Positions 11,005-21,135 of a stretch of DNA of 64,000 nt are shown here, piece after piece. Within the stretch, counting starts at the first letter, position 1. Each line of letters opens with the position of its first letter. The position numbers were made by a program, and so were the translations under genes. The notes under the pieces are model-generated. The model saw nothing but the letters and a program-made list of their open reading frames with translations, made no database searches and was not told the origin of the DNA. This stretch comes from Rhynchopus sp. YZ270_cl-10 (Eukaryota > Euglenozoa > Diplonemea > Diplonemida > Diplonemidae): assembly GCA_964035575.1 (NCBI GenBank), contig OZ037889.1, forward strand, positions 434,001 to 498,000, in the 5' to 3' direction.

Positions 11005-11188
11005 GCCCTCCGGCCAGAGGTTGTCGACGGACTGTCTGATCCACGTCCACGTCCCTTCGATATCCTCAAGATTCTCAAAGACAAAGGGGAGGTTCTGCTC
11101 CGGCTCCTTATTGAGGTAGCCATGCTGCCGTGTTGCCTGTAGACGCAGACGCACCGACACGCTGCTCAAATAGATGGTCTCCTGGTGT
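11005..11188 (-). pseudogene. Duplicated 184-bp fragment of polycystin exon 1
   Basis: Nearly identical to 6750-6934 of the polycystin gene (codons for HQETIYLSSVSVRLRL to SVDNLWPEG). I noticed only two differences by eye (one gives TWTW for TWKW). It has the same orientation, with no flanking exon parts and no start, so it is a gene fragment and not a working copy. Its near-identity implies a recent duplication or conversion. Confidence 0.9.
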
Positions 11189-11317
11189 GAAAAAAAATAT
11201 AAAGCCCTCTCAGTGACAGTGCTTTGGTGTGCGAGAAGGGGGGGGCGGACCCCAGAGCCAATGATTTCCTTCCATCATTTCATGATTTGCATCTGATAAA
11301 ATAAAATAAAATTCTGA

Positions 11318-11346
11318 GGGTGGGGGAGGGGAGGGGAGGGTGGGGG
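11318..11346 (+). other. G-quadruplex-prone G-rich tract
   Basis: Six consecutive runs of 3-5 G separated by single A or T bases. This fits the pattern G3+N1-7 repeated four times. It lies between the LVIVD and AMMECR1 genes. Any function is unproven. Confidence 0.6.
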
Positions 11347-11596
11347 TACAAAATGAAATTCTATCAGGCGAATTTTAAAAACAACCCATCCCAAAAAGGA
11401 TGTCAAAAAACCCCTCCCTGTAAGTACAAAAAAATGACGCGGAGGCTACAAAAAACTGTCAACGGAAAACAAAAAATACGAAAAATTCTAACGCTAGCTT
11501 CCGTCATTTTTTTCCCCTCCCTCCCACCATGAATAAAGTATTTTATGTTTCTGCCTCCTTTTTTTCGAACTATTTTCAAGAAAATTGGAACCCTTT

Positions 11597-12211
11597 TTAC
11601 GCAGAAGAGGGGGTGAAACCCCACTCGGTTCGGTACATTTTTTTGTATTCTTTATAGTCGCACTGTATAAGGTCTCCTGTGAAGGTGCTGACCTGGCAGC
11701 GTTCAAAGGTGCTGGTGTTGAGGGGTCCTTGGTAGCCGGCCTTTTGCAGGAGGAAGCTCATGGTCTGCTTCTTAGACCAGCCGTTGTCGAAGATAGTGTC
11801 GGGGAGGAACGCTGAGGCGTATGTCTTGCCTTCTTCCCCTAGCAATTCAACGAAAATCCCGTGGGTGCCCGGCAGCCATGTGTTCCACGGCGATATCGGG
11901 GTCCGTTCTGACAACAAAGCCACCTCACAGCTCAACGACGGCAGCTCCTGCACCACAACCGGGTGAAACCTTTTGTCCTGCAGAGCCGAGGCAATGGCAT
12001 ACTTTGCTACACCATCCAACATTCCTTGCCTCCCATACCCTCCGGTACACCCTCGCAGCACACCGTTAACCTTATACGTCACAAACACCCCGTGTGTCTC
12101 CCTCCCTTCTTCTTCTCTGCGCATTTGAGTGCCAGGTGACCAACCCTTGAGACGTGCCTCAAGACAGTGCAACGCATACGCGGCAACCTCAGGATTCTTT
12201 ATGACGTTCAT
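11597..12211 (-). CDS. AMMECR1-domain protein
   Basis: About 204 residues from the ATG at 12211 (MNVIKNPEVAAYALHCLEARL). The frame is open further upstream, but that part is low-complexity, and an acceptor-like CATTCCACAG sits about 20 nt before this ATG. The whole protein matches the AMMECR1 fold: GVFVTYKVNGVLRGCTGGYG (family LRGCIG motif), KYAIASALQDKRFHPVVVQELPSLSCEVALLS, GTHGIFVELL, SAFLPDTIFDNGWSKKQTMSFLLQKAGYQG. The length is normal for the family. The molecular function of AMMECR1 is not settled; the strong conservation of the LRGC motif suggests a catalytic or nucleic-acid role (inference). Confidence 0.92.
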   Translation of the reverse strand: MNVIKNPEVAAYALHCLEARLKGWSPGTQMRREEEGRETHGVFVTYKVNGVLRGCTGGYGRQGMLDGVAKYAIASALQDKRFHPVVVQELPSLSCEVALLSERTPISPWNTWLPGTHGIFVELLGEEGKTYASAFLPDTIFDNGWSKKQTMSFLLQKAGYQGPLNTSTFERCQVSTFTGDLIQCDYKEYKKMYRTEWGFTPSSA

Positions 12212-12795
12212 AGTGGAGGAAGACGCTGTGGAATGGTGTGGTGTGGTGTGTGGGCCCGGCGGGCGTGCTCTGTGTTGGCCGCACGGTACCATTGTGAGGG
12301 GGGTGGGGTGCGGCCATGTTGCGCGCACCAGACGCGTGGGTGGTGGCGTGCGCCGGCAGGCTCCCTCCCACGCATGGTCTGAAAAGGGTTTGCGCGCAAC
12401 GTGGCTGGAACCTCACCGCGAATTTCTCGGTAGGTCGCCAATAAACCACGTAATCCATGGACATCCGCCACACTTCGTCTACACATTAAGTGTTAATTTA
12501 AAAAAAAAACCCCAAAAAAATTCAAAGAAATCTTTGTGTCTTTCCAAGAAATATATCAGAGTTTTTAAGATGATGCTCAGTACTTCATTCTCCGTTGCAA
12601 AAAGAGTGAAAAGGGCTGGAAGGGTTTTTTGGTAGGGGAGAAGGAGGAGAAGGAGGAAAGATGGGGAGGGAAAAGGAAGGACATCTTCATAATGTAGTAT
12701 ATTATACCCCCCAACTCCGACCACAGGGCAACTGCACGAATATAGACCGAATTCGAATCACATCCCAAACTTCCACTTCTTTAAGACAATAATTC
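12212..12795. other. Intergenic, no feature seen
   Basis: 5' flank of the AMMECR1 gene, GC-rich near the gene and A/T-rich beyond. No gene seen. Confidence 0.4.
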
Positions 12796-13190
12796 TTGAA
12801 TAGCAAAGCCAACAGGAAAGCCGACATAGGCAACCAGCAGACCCTCTTCAGTTTCTTGTCTCAGAAGGTGAAGCAACTGGTGAGCAAGGCGCCAACCGTG
12901 CATACGGAGACCCCATCTTCAGAAGAGCTGAACAACGCAGTACACGTTGTAGACAAAGGGGTGGTTGTCCAGTTGACCAGGGGTTCTTTTGCAGTTCCGA
13001 TTTAAAGACCTTATAAGATGGGTTCTTTTTGCTGTTCCAATTAAAATAACTCTAAAGTTGCTTCTGTACATGCCTTTGTTAATGAGAAGCAAGGAACGAA
13101 TCAGTTCGTGGATTCACAAAAAACAGCAGGGGCAAACTACCAGATTTGGAGGAACGCCACCCTCACCACCGTCATGAAGGAGGGGTGAAA
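12796..13190 (+). pseudogene. Decayed coding sequence, plus strand, unknown family
   Basis: Two protein-like stretches follow each other. One contains NSKANRKADIGNQQTLFSFL and SEELNNAVHVVDKGVVVQL; the second contains KVASVHAFVNEKQGTNQFVD and ANYQIWRNATLTTVMKEG, ending at a stop. QQTLFSFL resembles a PCNA-interaction motif (Q-x-x-L-x-x-F), which could be chance. The sequence is broken and has no intact reading frame. It is opposite in strand to the working genes. I cannot tell whether it came from a host gene or a mobile element. Confidence 0.45.
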
Positions 13191-14079
13191 AAACATAGCG
13201 GGAGGTTGGGGTAAGGGGGGGACCGCAATGAACGTTCGAGAACAGAAAAAATTTTTTGGGGGATGTGGAGATCTGCTATGTACTTTAAAGACGTATTTTT
13301 GCAAGGCCGTTTGTCAGTTTTTTTTTTTTTGAGGGGGAGGGAGAAATCTGTTGTATTTCATGAAAGCTTTGAAAAGATGAATGGTACCTCTGAGGTACAA
13401 TTCATGCGTACACCTTTAAAAAAAAAAAAAAAAAAAACAAATTTAAAAAACGTTGTGGTGTACAACACATTTTCTCATTGTTCCACACACAAAAAAAAAG
13501 GAGTTTTTTTTTAAAAAGGAGGGTGGCCATTTTATATATCCCAGCTCGCGAGTTAGATAGGAAACCTTTGTTTGGCAAAAGAGAAAAGGAAAAATTTTAT
13601 AAGATGAACCTAAGCCTCTCGTGCTTTGTCACCTTTATCACACAGCTTCAGCTGACTGTGTCTGGAAGAAAGAAAAAAGCAACCACCTCTTTCACTCACT
13701 CTAAACTTGAAATATGACATCTACATCTTGGGCAGACCATCACAACGAAAAAAGGGTTTGACAGCACAACACCTCCACAGGCACTGAATCAAACATTTAA
13801 ACTCATTTCCTATTTTCTGTAGAAAAAAAAAGACAAAGGAGGAAGATGGAGAAGAGAGATAGAGCCAGGACCCTCCAACACACCCCCCCCCCCCCCCCCC
13901 CCACACGGACCGACACATACCACACCCTTGGTTACATTCCATTCTTAAGAACAACCCACACACGCACACACACACCTTCTTTTTTTTCAAACACACACTC
14001 GCACTTTGCCCCATTCCCCCCGACATACGCCCCTCCCCTCCGCTTTTTTTCCGATTATCACCAAGGTTTGTGGTTCGCT
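13191..14079. other. Intergenic, low complexity, hairpin repeat and poly-C
   Basis: No gene seen. Contains a family A hairpin repeat (13601-13636), a partial family D copy near 13757-13790, A and T runs, and a run of 20 C at 13883-13902. Confidence 0.6.
13601..13636 (+). repeat. Hairpin repeat, family A
   Basis: AAGATGAACCTAAGCCTCTC continuing GTGCTTTGTCACCTTT. The consensus folds as AAGRTGA, CTAAGC, loop CTCTCGT, GCTTAG, TCACCTT. Other copies: 22626-22660, 29407-29443, 30856-30890, 32188-32220, 32254-32285, 34254-34293, 34718-34756, 46201-46237, 51972-52111 (interrupted), 53953-53992, 54163-54205, 63355-63394, 63906-63938. Confidence 0.8.
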
Positions 14080-15019
14080 TTAACTCTGTGTCTCTGGTTG
14101 AGTGACCGGTGGGGGGACCAGCGCGTCGAGGTAGCGCGAGAGGGAGGTTGCGTGGAGGGTGTTGTCACGGAGTGCAAAGCTTGGTGCGGAGGGGGAGACG
14201 AAGCCGAGGTATGGCACATGCGCTGCGATGTACTTCACGACATCTACATCCGCATCCACGTGGATGCTTGGTGCAATCTGGCGGGCAATCGCCTGCTGGC
14301 CCTGCATGGTACCACAGGTCAACACCTTGTGCCTCTTAAGACCACAATCAAACAACCCAATGCGGGCCAGCTCTGACAGCACCGCAGCCTCCTCAACATC
14401 ATCTTGCACCTAGTAAAACGGTGAATTGAAGAAGAATTAGACAACCTAGAGAGAACGGCAGACATACCATGTACGTCAAATGCAAATCACAGTCAAGCAC
14501 CAAACGGGTCAACACCTCAACCTGCGAATCATCAATGTGAAATCCATCTGCAGAAGCGGCACGCACAGTGCCGAGACTGACCAGAATCTGTTTGGGGGGG
14601 GAGGTGGTGTTTTTTTTTCTAAATTGGTGTTACTAAAATCATAAATATCGGGGAGGGGTATGTAAAAAGTGTACACTCCTGTGAATATCGGCCCCCCCGG
14701 AACACCACACCACAGAAAATATATGAGACTAACCTCTCACCTTGGTTACCCCAAAGAAATCGCCCAAAAATATGGATACCTTCCACCCCTCGTAGCTGAT
14801 GATAGGTTCCTTTGCGTTTGTCCCTGCTTCAGGTGCTCTGTTGCCTCTACGCTGTGGCGGTGCGCGTCCGTCGTTGCGCGGCTTCGGTTTGAAGAAGAGC
14901 AGTAGGATCGCAATCCCGAGCAGCAGCGAGAGCAGCACAACCGAGTCGTCAAGGTGCAGGTACTGCAGGGTCTGCATCACGTGCTTGCGCATACGCCCGA
15001 GAAACCCCTTATTCCGCAT
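14080..15019 (-). CDS. Pex22-like peroxisomal membrane protein, 3 exons
   Basis: Exons 15019-14741, 14587-14468 and 14409-14080 join in phase 0 to about 242 residues. Donors are GTGAGA and GTATGT; introns are 153 and 58 nt. A short basic N-terminus leads to one transmembrane segment (DDSVVLLSLLLGIAILLLFF), then a basic linker. The C-terminal domain alternates strands and helices as in Pex22: ILVSLGTVRAASADGFHIDD, EVLTRLVLDCDLHLTYM, then HKVLTCGTMQGQQAIARQIAPSIHVDADVDVVKYIAAHVPYLGFVS, the last being the most diagnostic block. Pex22 anchors the ubiquitin-conjugating enzyme Pex4 at the peroxisome, where it recycles the import receptor Pex5. Two genes further along in the window encode enzymes with AKL peroxisomal signals, which fits. 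The family assignment comes from recall of motif patterns. Confidence 0.7.
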
Positions 15020-16459
15020 GGTCCCCTACCCCCCCTACCCCCTCCCTCCCCTCTCCTTTGTTCTTCTAAGAAAAAGGAGCCTGCAATAGGAGAAATAAAA
15101 CAGATGGCAAGAAGGGGAGGAAACGCTGTAGTGTATTGCACTATAATGGAGGGGGGGGTCAAAAAGGGGTTATTTGAGTGGTAAAATGTTAAGCAAAAGA
15201 GGGCAAGGGGGAAGGGGTAACCTTTTTCTGTTAGAATAACATATTGCTTAAAGAAAGAATGTGGAAGAGGGGGGTCCCTTTGGAAGAGATTCGGCTTTAG
15301 GAATAGGGGGTAAGGTAGATTAAGAATGGAATTGAAGAATGGAACACCTTGTACCCTGGGTAAAGTGCTAAAAACTCAAGGGGGGGGGAGGAAAAAAAGA
15401 ACACAACCAAATTCGAGTCTCGGAAGGGAAAAGAGTGGAGTGTTCCTGGATTTTTTGTTTTTTGTTGTCCGTGGCCTCCGGGGGAGGGCCGAAAACGCAT
15501 CCCACCGCAAAGATAATCTACAAAAAAAAAAAAACCTCTAACAACAAAAGAAAACGAATATAGTTTGCATATGAGTGTAAAAAGGAAAAAGAAAAAAGAA
15601 AAAAGAAAAAAGAAAAACAAGGGGTGACAAATAGGTCGCAGAAGCAATACAAAAGTTGAGCTTTACCTTGCACAACGCATCCTCGTAACCTTTGATCACA
15701 ATTTGTGGTCATCCTAAAAATTGGGCTAGCATGAAGACAACACAAAAATAAATACACATGCGATGTATGGAAATAGTCGCGATGTGTAGGCTTTTTGCGG
15801 TTGGAATAGGAGGAGTTGCCACTTTGTACTTTTGTATTCTTATAAAATTTATTTTGCAGAATATAGCCAAACACGAATACCAACAAAAGACAAGAATTCT
15901 GTACAAAATAAACGGGAAATTGGTGCTCCTGACGACCCCATATTGCGTACTTGTTGTGTACTTGGTATTTTTTATTTCTGGAGTACCAGAAATAGCTCCT
16001 ACCGACATCAGGAGACTGGACTCGGGCAGCTCTCGGTTCATCCCGCGCCGCCAGTCCTGCTTACCAGAAGTGGCCCACTTGGAATGAAAAGGGTTCTGTT
16101 GCCTGAAAGGCCAGTTCCTGTCGTTCTACTGCTACCTTATCTGAGCGCTCTCTCCTCTCGCTCTGTAGGTACATTACTCTATCATCTAACGTCTTGTTAT
16201 TTGGGTATTGTCGAACCAGACAGCACACACACCCTCACCCCATAAAAAAAAGAGTTGTGTGGCAGAGGAATCTCTGGTATGACGCATTTTTGTTTTTATC
16301 GCATCAACAATCATCCTGCCCAGGGTACTGTACACAACGTTACCCACGGGGCTGAAGTTGTAGATCATCCTCAATGACATTTATTTTTAGATACTTTTGC
16401 TCAGCTTTCATTTCAATATAATTTTCAAAACCACATCCCTACCCCGCTGCCCGCGCCCA
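15020..16459. other. Intergenic, low complexity; small open stretches of doubtful status
   Basis: No convincing gene. A plus-strand stretch at 15758-16087 (109 codons, hydrophobic) and a minus-strand stretch at 16380-16186 (64 codons, MSLRMIYNFSPVGNVVYSTL..) are open and somewhat protein-like. They have no recognisable family and could be chance or decayed sequence. Around 15580-15620 there is an (AGAAAA)n-type run. Confidence 0.4.
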
Positions 16460-18734
16460 TCAAACCTCGTCTTGCAGCAAGACTTGAAGAAGGGCTTCTG
16501 CAGCGCTGCTTACTTTGCGGCGTTCTTTGGAGATGTGTGATTTCAGGGCAGCAATGGCGAGCTGCTTCTTCCCCTTGCGGAGGTGGACGAACGTTTCGCC
16601 GTATTCACGCGTCCGGTCTTCATCCTTGGAGGGTGCATCAGGCTGGGCTTCGAAGATGACGTTCCCGTTGCTGTACATGACCGGTGAGGTGCAGTACCTG
16701 CCATGCACAACGTGCTCCGTCTCGCTGTCAATAAGAATGGTCGCCTGCAGTGCGTCCATCCGCGCCATGTGTTCTGCAAACATAGGCGCAGACCCGATTG
16801 TCGTGTTTTGTGAAATATGGCATTTAATCAGCCCCGCCATGACAGGCCCGCTGCATACTGCGATTTTCTGTGTTGAGTTTTTTTGTGATCACTATCGGGT
16901 GGACAACATACTGGAAGTTCTTCAGGGATAAAGCAGAATTGGTCTTTGGAGGAGGCTTCGTCAAGCATGTCTTCCAGCGCAAAGGCGCACTCCATGGCAC
17001 GTTCGGTTGGCTGTCATGGGGGGAGATTGTTTGAGTAAATAAGGTAGACATCAATAAAATTAAAACGAATTGCGAGCTGCATGCCAGATCTTCCTGGGGG
17101 AAGCTCTCCGCAGAATATTTCGCATCCGCTCTATTGGGGGATGAGAAATCACCAAAAAGAGAACATACATGGGTGCACATCAATGACACATTCCAGGTGC
17201 AGGTTATCACACCGGAGGTAACGTTGTGGACAACACCACCGTACTGGCTTGCGGCCTTGTAGATGATGGCGACGAGCAGGCTGTAGTCCTGCGTGATGTC
17301 GTCTGCGCATTCTTCAGCTTCATCAACGGAGAATTCATTGAGCAGACGGGTGCTGACGGACATGCAGGCAGCGTGTTTGAAGCGCAGTCCGATCTCCTCC
17401 CTGAGTGCATAGCGGTGGGTATGCACTTCAGGGTGTTCGCAGAACAGCTCCTCCGTGTCTGTGAGCTCCCCCTCAAAGAGGGAATGGCTTGCAAAGGGCT
17501 TGACCTCACGGAACGACTTGATGATGTTCACAAAGCACAGCTCCACTTCCGACCCCGCCTCCAGCTCACCATCAACAATGAGTTTCCCTGCGTTCTGGAT
17601 GTGACCTTGGTAGAGGTCTTTGTTGTCATTCGAGCCTTCAAAGTCCTTCCGTAAACGGACCTCCCATGACAGCTTTATCGTATGCGCCACCATAACCACA
17701 ATAATGCAGGCCATCGCTAACAACAGGAGACCTACCCCAAAGGCGGCTATCACGTAGTGCTCTATGTTGGATTGGTTTTCATACCCAACCTCGGAGACTT
17801 GACGGAGACGGTTATCGAAGTGGAGAGAGAGCTGGAGGAGGACGTCTGCATAGTGGGTGGTCTGTTGTACGATGTTGTTGGTGGGGGTGGAGGCGGTGGA
17901 GGGGTGGGTGGCACGGTCGGTGCGGATGGTGGTGTGGTCTGGAAGTGGGTAGAAGGAGGAGAGACCGTGGAAGTATGTTTCAGATGGGTCGCTGAGGTGG
18001 AGCAGAACTGTGTTTAGCAAGGCTTTTGCGGCGGTGTTGAAGTGAATGGATTTGAGGTTGAGCGTGGCGTTGAATGGATTGTCGCTTGCAGCGTCTGAGA
18101 CGGCCTCGCAGTCGAGCACAGCAGAGTCGACAGCAAGCAGTGCTACGTTGTTTACTACCGTTGCGCGCTCGTCGCTTGACAATATGGTGTTGAGCTTTTG
18201 CAGCATAGTGTCCATCAGATCTGAATAGAAGAGCTCATAGGAGCTGATTGCTCCACGAAAATCTGTTGCACCCCTCGCAGACAATAGATTCCCCAAAGGT
18301 ACATCCGCGCAGACCTCTGCAGAATGCATTTTGCTCACATCATAGCTCGTAAGGTTTGTCGTGCTGGCGATGCCACTGAGCAGCAGGGCGTGGAGGTTTT
18401 GTTCTTCGAGGACAGCGGCGGCGCAGGTGGTGACATCAAGTGGTGTGTCCCATTCGGAAACACTCCACACATCAATCTCAGAAATCAAAAAAACGTACAA
18501 AACAAAGCAAAGCAGCAACGGAGTGCCACTAAGCAGTGCAATACTAACAGTCACCTGGTCATGGTACTCCTGCGTCGTTGCGTCCTTCGGTTTGAAAGAA
18601 AAGGTTGGCGGCAAAGCACACAAATTGCCAAGCCAATGAGGCAGACGCTGGTTCGCAGAGTAAAACAGACTGATACTGAGGAGCATCGCCAGAGGGATGC
18701 CTCCTACGATCGCGCCTATCACATAATCTTCCAT
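16460..18734 (-). CDS. Membrane protein with class III nucleotide cyclase-like domain, 3 exons
   Basis: Exons 18734-17169, 17010-16912 and 16867-16460 join in phase 0 to about 690 residues; both donors are GTATGT and the introns are 158 and 44 nt. TM segments are near residues 4-27, 65-88 and 327-352; the loop between TM2 and TM3 is about 240 residues and probably extracellular. From about 455 the sequence follows a class III cyclase fold: KHAACMSVSTRLLNEFSVDE, YKAASQYGGVVHNVTSGVITCTWN, PTERAMECAFALEDML, KIAVCSGPVMAGLIKC, NTTIGSAPMFAEHMARMDAL, ATILIDSETEHVV. The usual metal-binding Asp pair (LFADI, and GD in GGxxxKxxGD) is not obvious, with VTSG in place of xxGD. It may be a cyclase-like sensor and not an active enzyme. 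Receptor-type cyclases are common in trypanosomatids, but the domain call is from pattern recall. Confidence 0.6.
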
Positions 18735-18817
18735 TATTTTTTTGTTTGTTTTTTATATTCTTCGTAAAATCTGTTGAAGGATGGGGGGTGGCTTTGTCAA
18801 AAAAAAAATTGACTTAA

Positions 18818-18912
18818 AATTACAAAAGCTCTCTCTCTCTCTCTACCTTGGTGCATGACTGGTAAACCATAGATGCATCCGATCCAATTTCGAAGTTAAC
18901 ATCTGATATGCT
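18818..18912 (+). repeat. Degenerate dispersed repeat, family C
   Basis: Matches the family C order: GACTTAAAATTACAAAAGCTCTC.., CTACCTTGGTGCATGACTGG, then ..CATCTGATATG. Better copies are at 30208-30292, 32533-32648, 42083-42200, 47893-48005 and 55888-55992. Confidence 0.6.
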
Positions 18913-19035
18913 CTACTCCCACTTCTTCTCGACGAACACATCATTGTAGACAAAAGAAAATAGGATATTGTGGTGTTACTTGAAACACTTGGTCGCCCAG
19001 ACCCTATACGTTGTCAGACCCCCTACCCATTGCCC

Positions 19036-19965
19036 TCAACTCAGATTTGGGGTGGAGACCATTAAGGATGCACCCACATAGGCAAGCATTTTTTCGGGGT
19101 ATTTTGTGTTCGCAAGCCGGAGGGATGGTGCGATGGCGGAGCGCAGTGCAGCGCGTTTCTCCCCTCCGCTGTTCCCTTGAGATAGGGCAAGCAACTCCTG
19201 CGCTAATCTCTTCCGCATTCCAGGCACGCTGCACACACCCCCCGCAAGCACTACACACTGCGCAACCCCCTTTCGGTTGACCATCTCCACCTTCGCGAGC
19301 ACATCGAAAACAGTTCCTTGCAGGGTAAAGGAGTCGCAGGAAGGTTCTTTGCCGTTGAAGAGCACTTCGTATGCGGATGTATGAGGGTCGGCTGTACTGC
19401 CTGCTTCCGAAGATGCAGCTATGTTGCCTTGGGTTGAAAGGATGTGCGCCACGTCGTCGTCGGAGATGTCTCCCCTAGTCACCTCAGCGCGCGCCTTTCG
19501 GTATTCCGTTGCAATAAGCTGTGCAGAGAGCGGCGCAAATATAACCGCTGTTTCCAAAATCACGCCCTCCACAATCGGTACACAGCGTGTCTCTGCATAC
19601 CCCACATCAAGGACCAGCCCCGTGTGGTACCCTGCCGCTACCAATGCACAGACCTGGGAGTTCACCACACTCACAGTACCCGGGGAGAGGCCAGCAATGA
19701 CAGCGTCCCGTAGTGTTTCCTTCGCGGCAGTGTTGAGAAGGACAGTGAACAGCACGCCGTCGACCCCAGTCATGACTGAACCCAAAAGTAGCTTCTTCAA
19801 AAAGGGTCCCAAAAGGCACGGCTCCACAGCAGTGCCGGCAGCCAGCATGCTCTGGCGAAGGCGTGCGTCTGTCGCAACCTCAACCAAAGGGGCAGCCTTT
19901 CCAGCATGGCCAAGTTTGCTTGTGCTGGCCCCAACTTCGATTAGGATTCGTTTTGAACGTTCCAT
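19036..19965 (-). CDS. Actin-related protein, Arp10/Arp11-like (dynactin)
   Basis: About 309 residues from the ATG at 19965 (MERSKRILIEVGASTSKLGHAGKAAP). The frame is open upstream, but a good acceptor (CCATATTGCAG) lies about 14 nt before this ATG. Actin-fold landmarks are visible: the N-terminal phosphate-1 region, GLVLDVGYAETRCVPIVEGV (divergent phosphate-2 loop; actin has DSGDGVTH), and CVVLAGGVCSVPGMRKRLAQEL near the C-terminus. It is shorter than actin (375) and lacks the conserved ATP-binding glycines, as seen in Arp10/ACTR10, the pointed-end subunit of dynactin. It is also possible that it is another divergent Arp. A dynein heavy chain gene is in the same cluster, but dynactin serves cytoplasmic dynein, so no link should be assumed. 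Confidence 0.7.
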   Translation of the reverse strand: MERSKRILIEVGASTSKLGHAGKAAPLVEVATDARLRQSMLAAGTAVEPCLLGPFLKKLLLGSVMTGVDGVLFTVLLNTAAKETLRDAVIAGLSPGTVSVVNSQVCALVAAGYHTGLVLDVGYAETRCVPIVEGVILETAVIFAPLSAQLIATEYRKARAEVTRGDISDDDVAHILSTQGNIAASSEAGSTADPHTSAYEVLFNGKEPSCDSFTLQGTVFDVLAKVEMVNRKGVAQCVVLAGGVCSVPGMRKRLAQELLALSQGNSGGEKRAALRSAIAPSLRLANTKYPEKMLAYVGASLMVSTPNLS

Positions 19966-19978
19966 CTTAGTGTTGTGT

Positions 19979-20005
19979 CTGCAATATGGTGAGAGAAGGG
20001 TGTGA
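19979..20005 (-). promoter_or_regulatory. Predicted splice acceptor before the Arp10-like gene
   Basis: Minus strand reads CCTTCTCTCACCATATTGCAG, then 13 nt to the ATG. The pyrimidine stretch plus CAG close to the start is typical of leader trans-splicing. It is predicted, not shown. Confidence 0.5.
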
Positions 20006-20029
20006 AAGCGAAGGGGAGTAGGGTATTGC

Positions 20030-20554
20030 ATGGGAATAGTGGGTGATGTCCAAAAAAAGGGGGAAATATGTAAAAAGCTGACTGTGGAGGAGAAGATTGC
20101 AGTCTTGGAGAGGAAGCTGAGCGTGGCGAGGGTGAAGCTCTCTCTCGGAGAGAGAAGAAGATCGCCGGCATGGAGAGTGCGCCCGAGGATGTGCCGGTGT
20201 TCGAGCCTGCACTCGGCGGCGCAATCGTGGCCGGTGTGCTGAAAGTGCGTGTTTCTGGGCTGGGGAGGAAGAAGGCTGGGGATATGGTTGTCCAGCTCTT
20301 CACCTTGTTCACGGGCAAGGCAATGGAGCCCGTATCCAATCGGTACGGTGGGGCGCGTGAACGCTCTGTCCTACCCCCTGGCGAAGCTAATGGTCCGCAA
20401 GACGTCGGAGAATGGCTCTTCATGCTTAGTCATTGTGCTGACCGGCCGCAAAGGAAAGGAGTTGTATCTCAGATGGACCAGAATAATTATGGGCTTTTTT
20501 TGGGTTTTTTTTATGGACCTATTTCTGGTCTATACTTTTCCGAAAAAACGGTAG
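20030..20554 (+). pseudogene. Decayed gene copy on the plus strand, unknown family
   Basis: Codon-rich sequence in plus orientation: KLTVEEKIAVLERKLSVARV (coiled-coil-like), then MESAPEDVPVFEPALGGAIV with KVRVSGLGRKKAGDMVVQLF, then GTVGRVNALSYPLAKLMVRK and CLVIVLTGRKGKELYLRW. These three parts lie in different frames, with apparent slips at an AG-rich run near 20145-20160 and near 20335-20345, so no intact protein is encoded. The last block loosely recalls proteasome-assembly-chaperone folds, but I would not assign it. It is opposite in strand to all working genes. It might also be a gene whose frame changes hide short introns. Confidence 0.5.
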
Positions 20555-21087
20555 GTTTTGGGGCGGAGCTTACAGAATAATAATTCCCCAATACTGTGGG
20601 AGAATGTGGAGGGTGTGTACAACAGAAGAGTAAAATAAAATGCTGCTGAATCCAAATACAAAAGAGGGTTATGTAACAATATGCAAGAACAAAACAAAAT
20701 GGAAAATATGTCACAAAAAAAAACGCATCTTTTCGAAAATAATCGCTGGAAAAGCGAAAGAAAAATCGACGGGAAAAAAAAGAGGAACAAATAGCTACCC
20801 GCAGGAAGAAAAAAAGACTGCCGTTCGACGACCACAGGGTTACCCGAAGAACTATTATCAAGACTCGCTCACACATCTTTAAAATAAAAGCGGTGAAAAG
20901 GTGGCTGTACCAGCCAGCACCCGCCCTTACATACAATCTCTGAAACAAAAAAAAAAAGCAAAGAAAAGTGAATAAGACAACCCTAATCCTGGCTTAGTCA
21001 GCACACATCCAGAGGTTGGGAGTACAAATGCTTTTCCGAAAAGGAAAACAAAAACTGTGTTCAGCGGTTACGTAAAAGCGTTTTGTA
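20555..21087. other. Intergenic, AT-rich, no feature seen
   Basis: A/T-rich, with poly-A runs. No gene or clear repeat recognised. Confidence 0.4.
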
Positions 21088-21135
21088 TAGTGGAGTTCAT
21101 CCTCGAGTGTCTACACGAATACAACCAAGTTTTAG
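21088..21135 (-). repeat. Short dispersed repeat, family F
   Basis: Reverse orientation: TAGTGGAGTTCATCCTCGAG, then TGTCTACACGAATACAACCAAGTTTT. It pairs with the copy at 21538-21578 in the same orientation, 400 bp away. Confidence 0.75.

Noticed and set aside
15758-16087. A hydrophobic 109-codon plus-strand stretch
   Set aside because: AT-rich region, no recognisable domain, no acceptor or neighbours to support a gene.
16186-16380. A 64-codon minus-strand stretch after the cyclase-like gene
   Set aside because: Protein-like start but no family and a poor end; not enough to call a gene.
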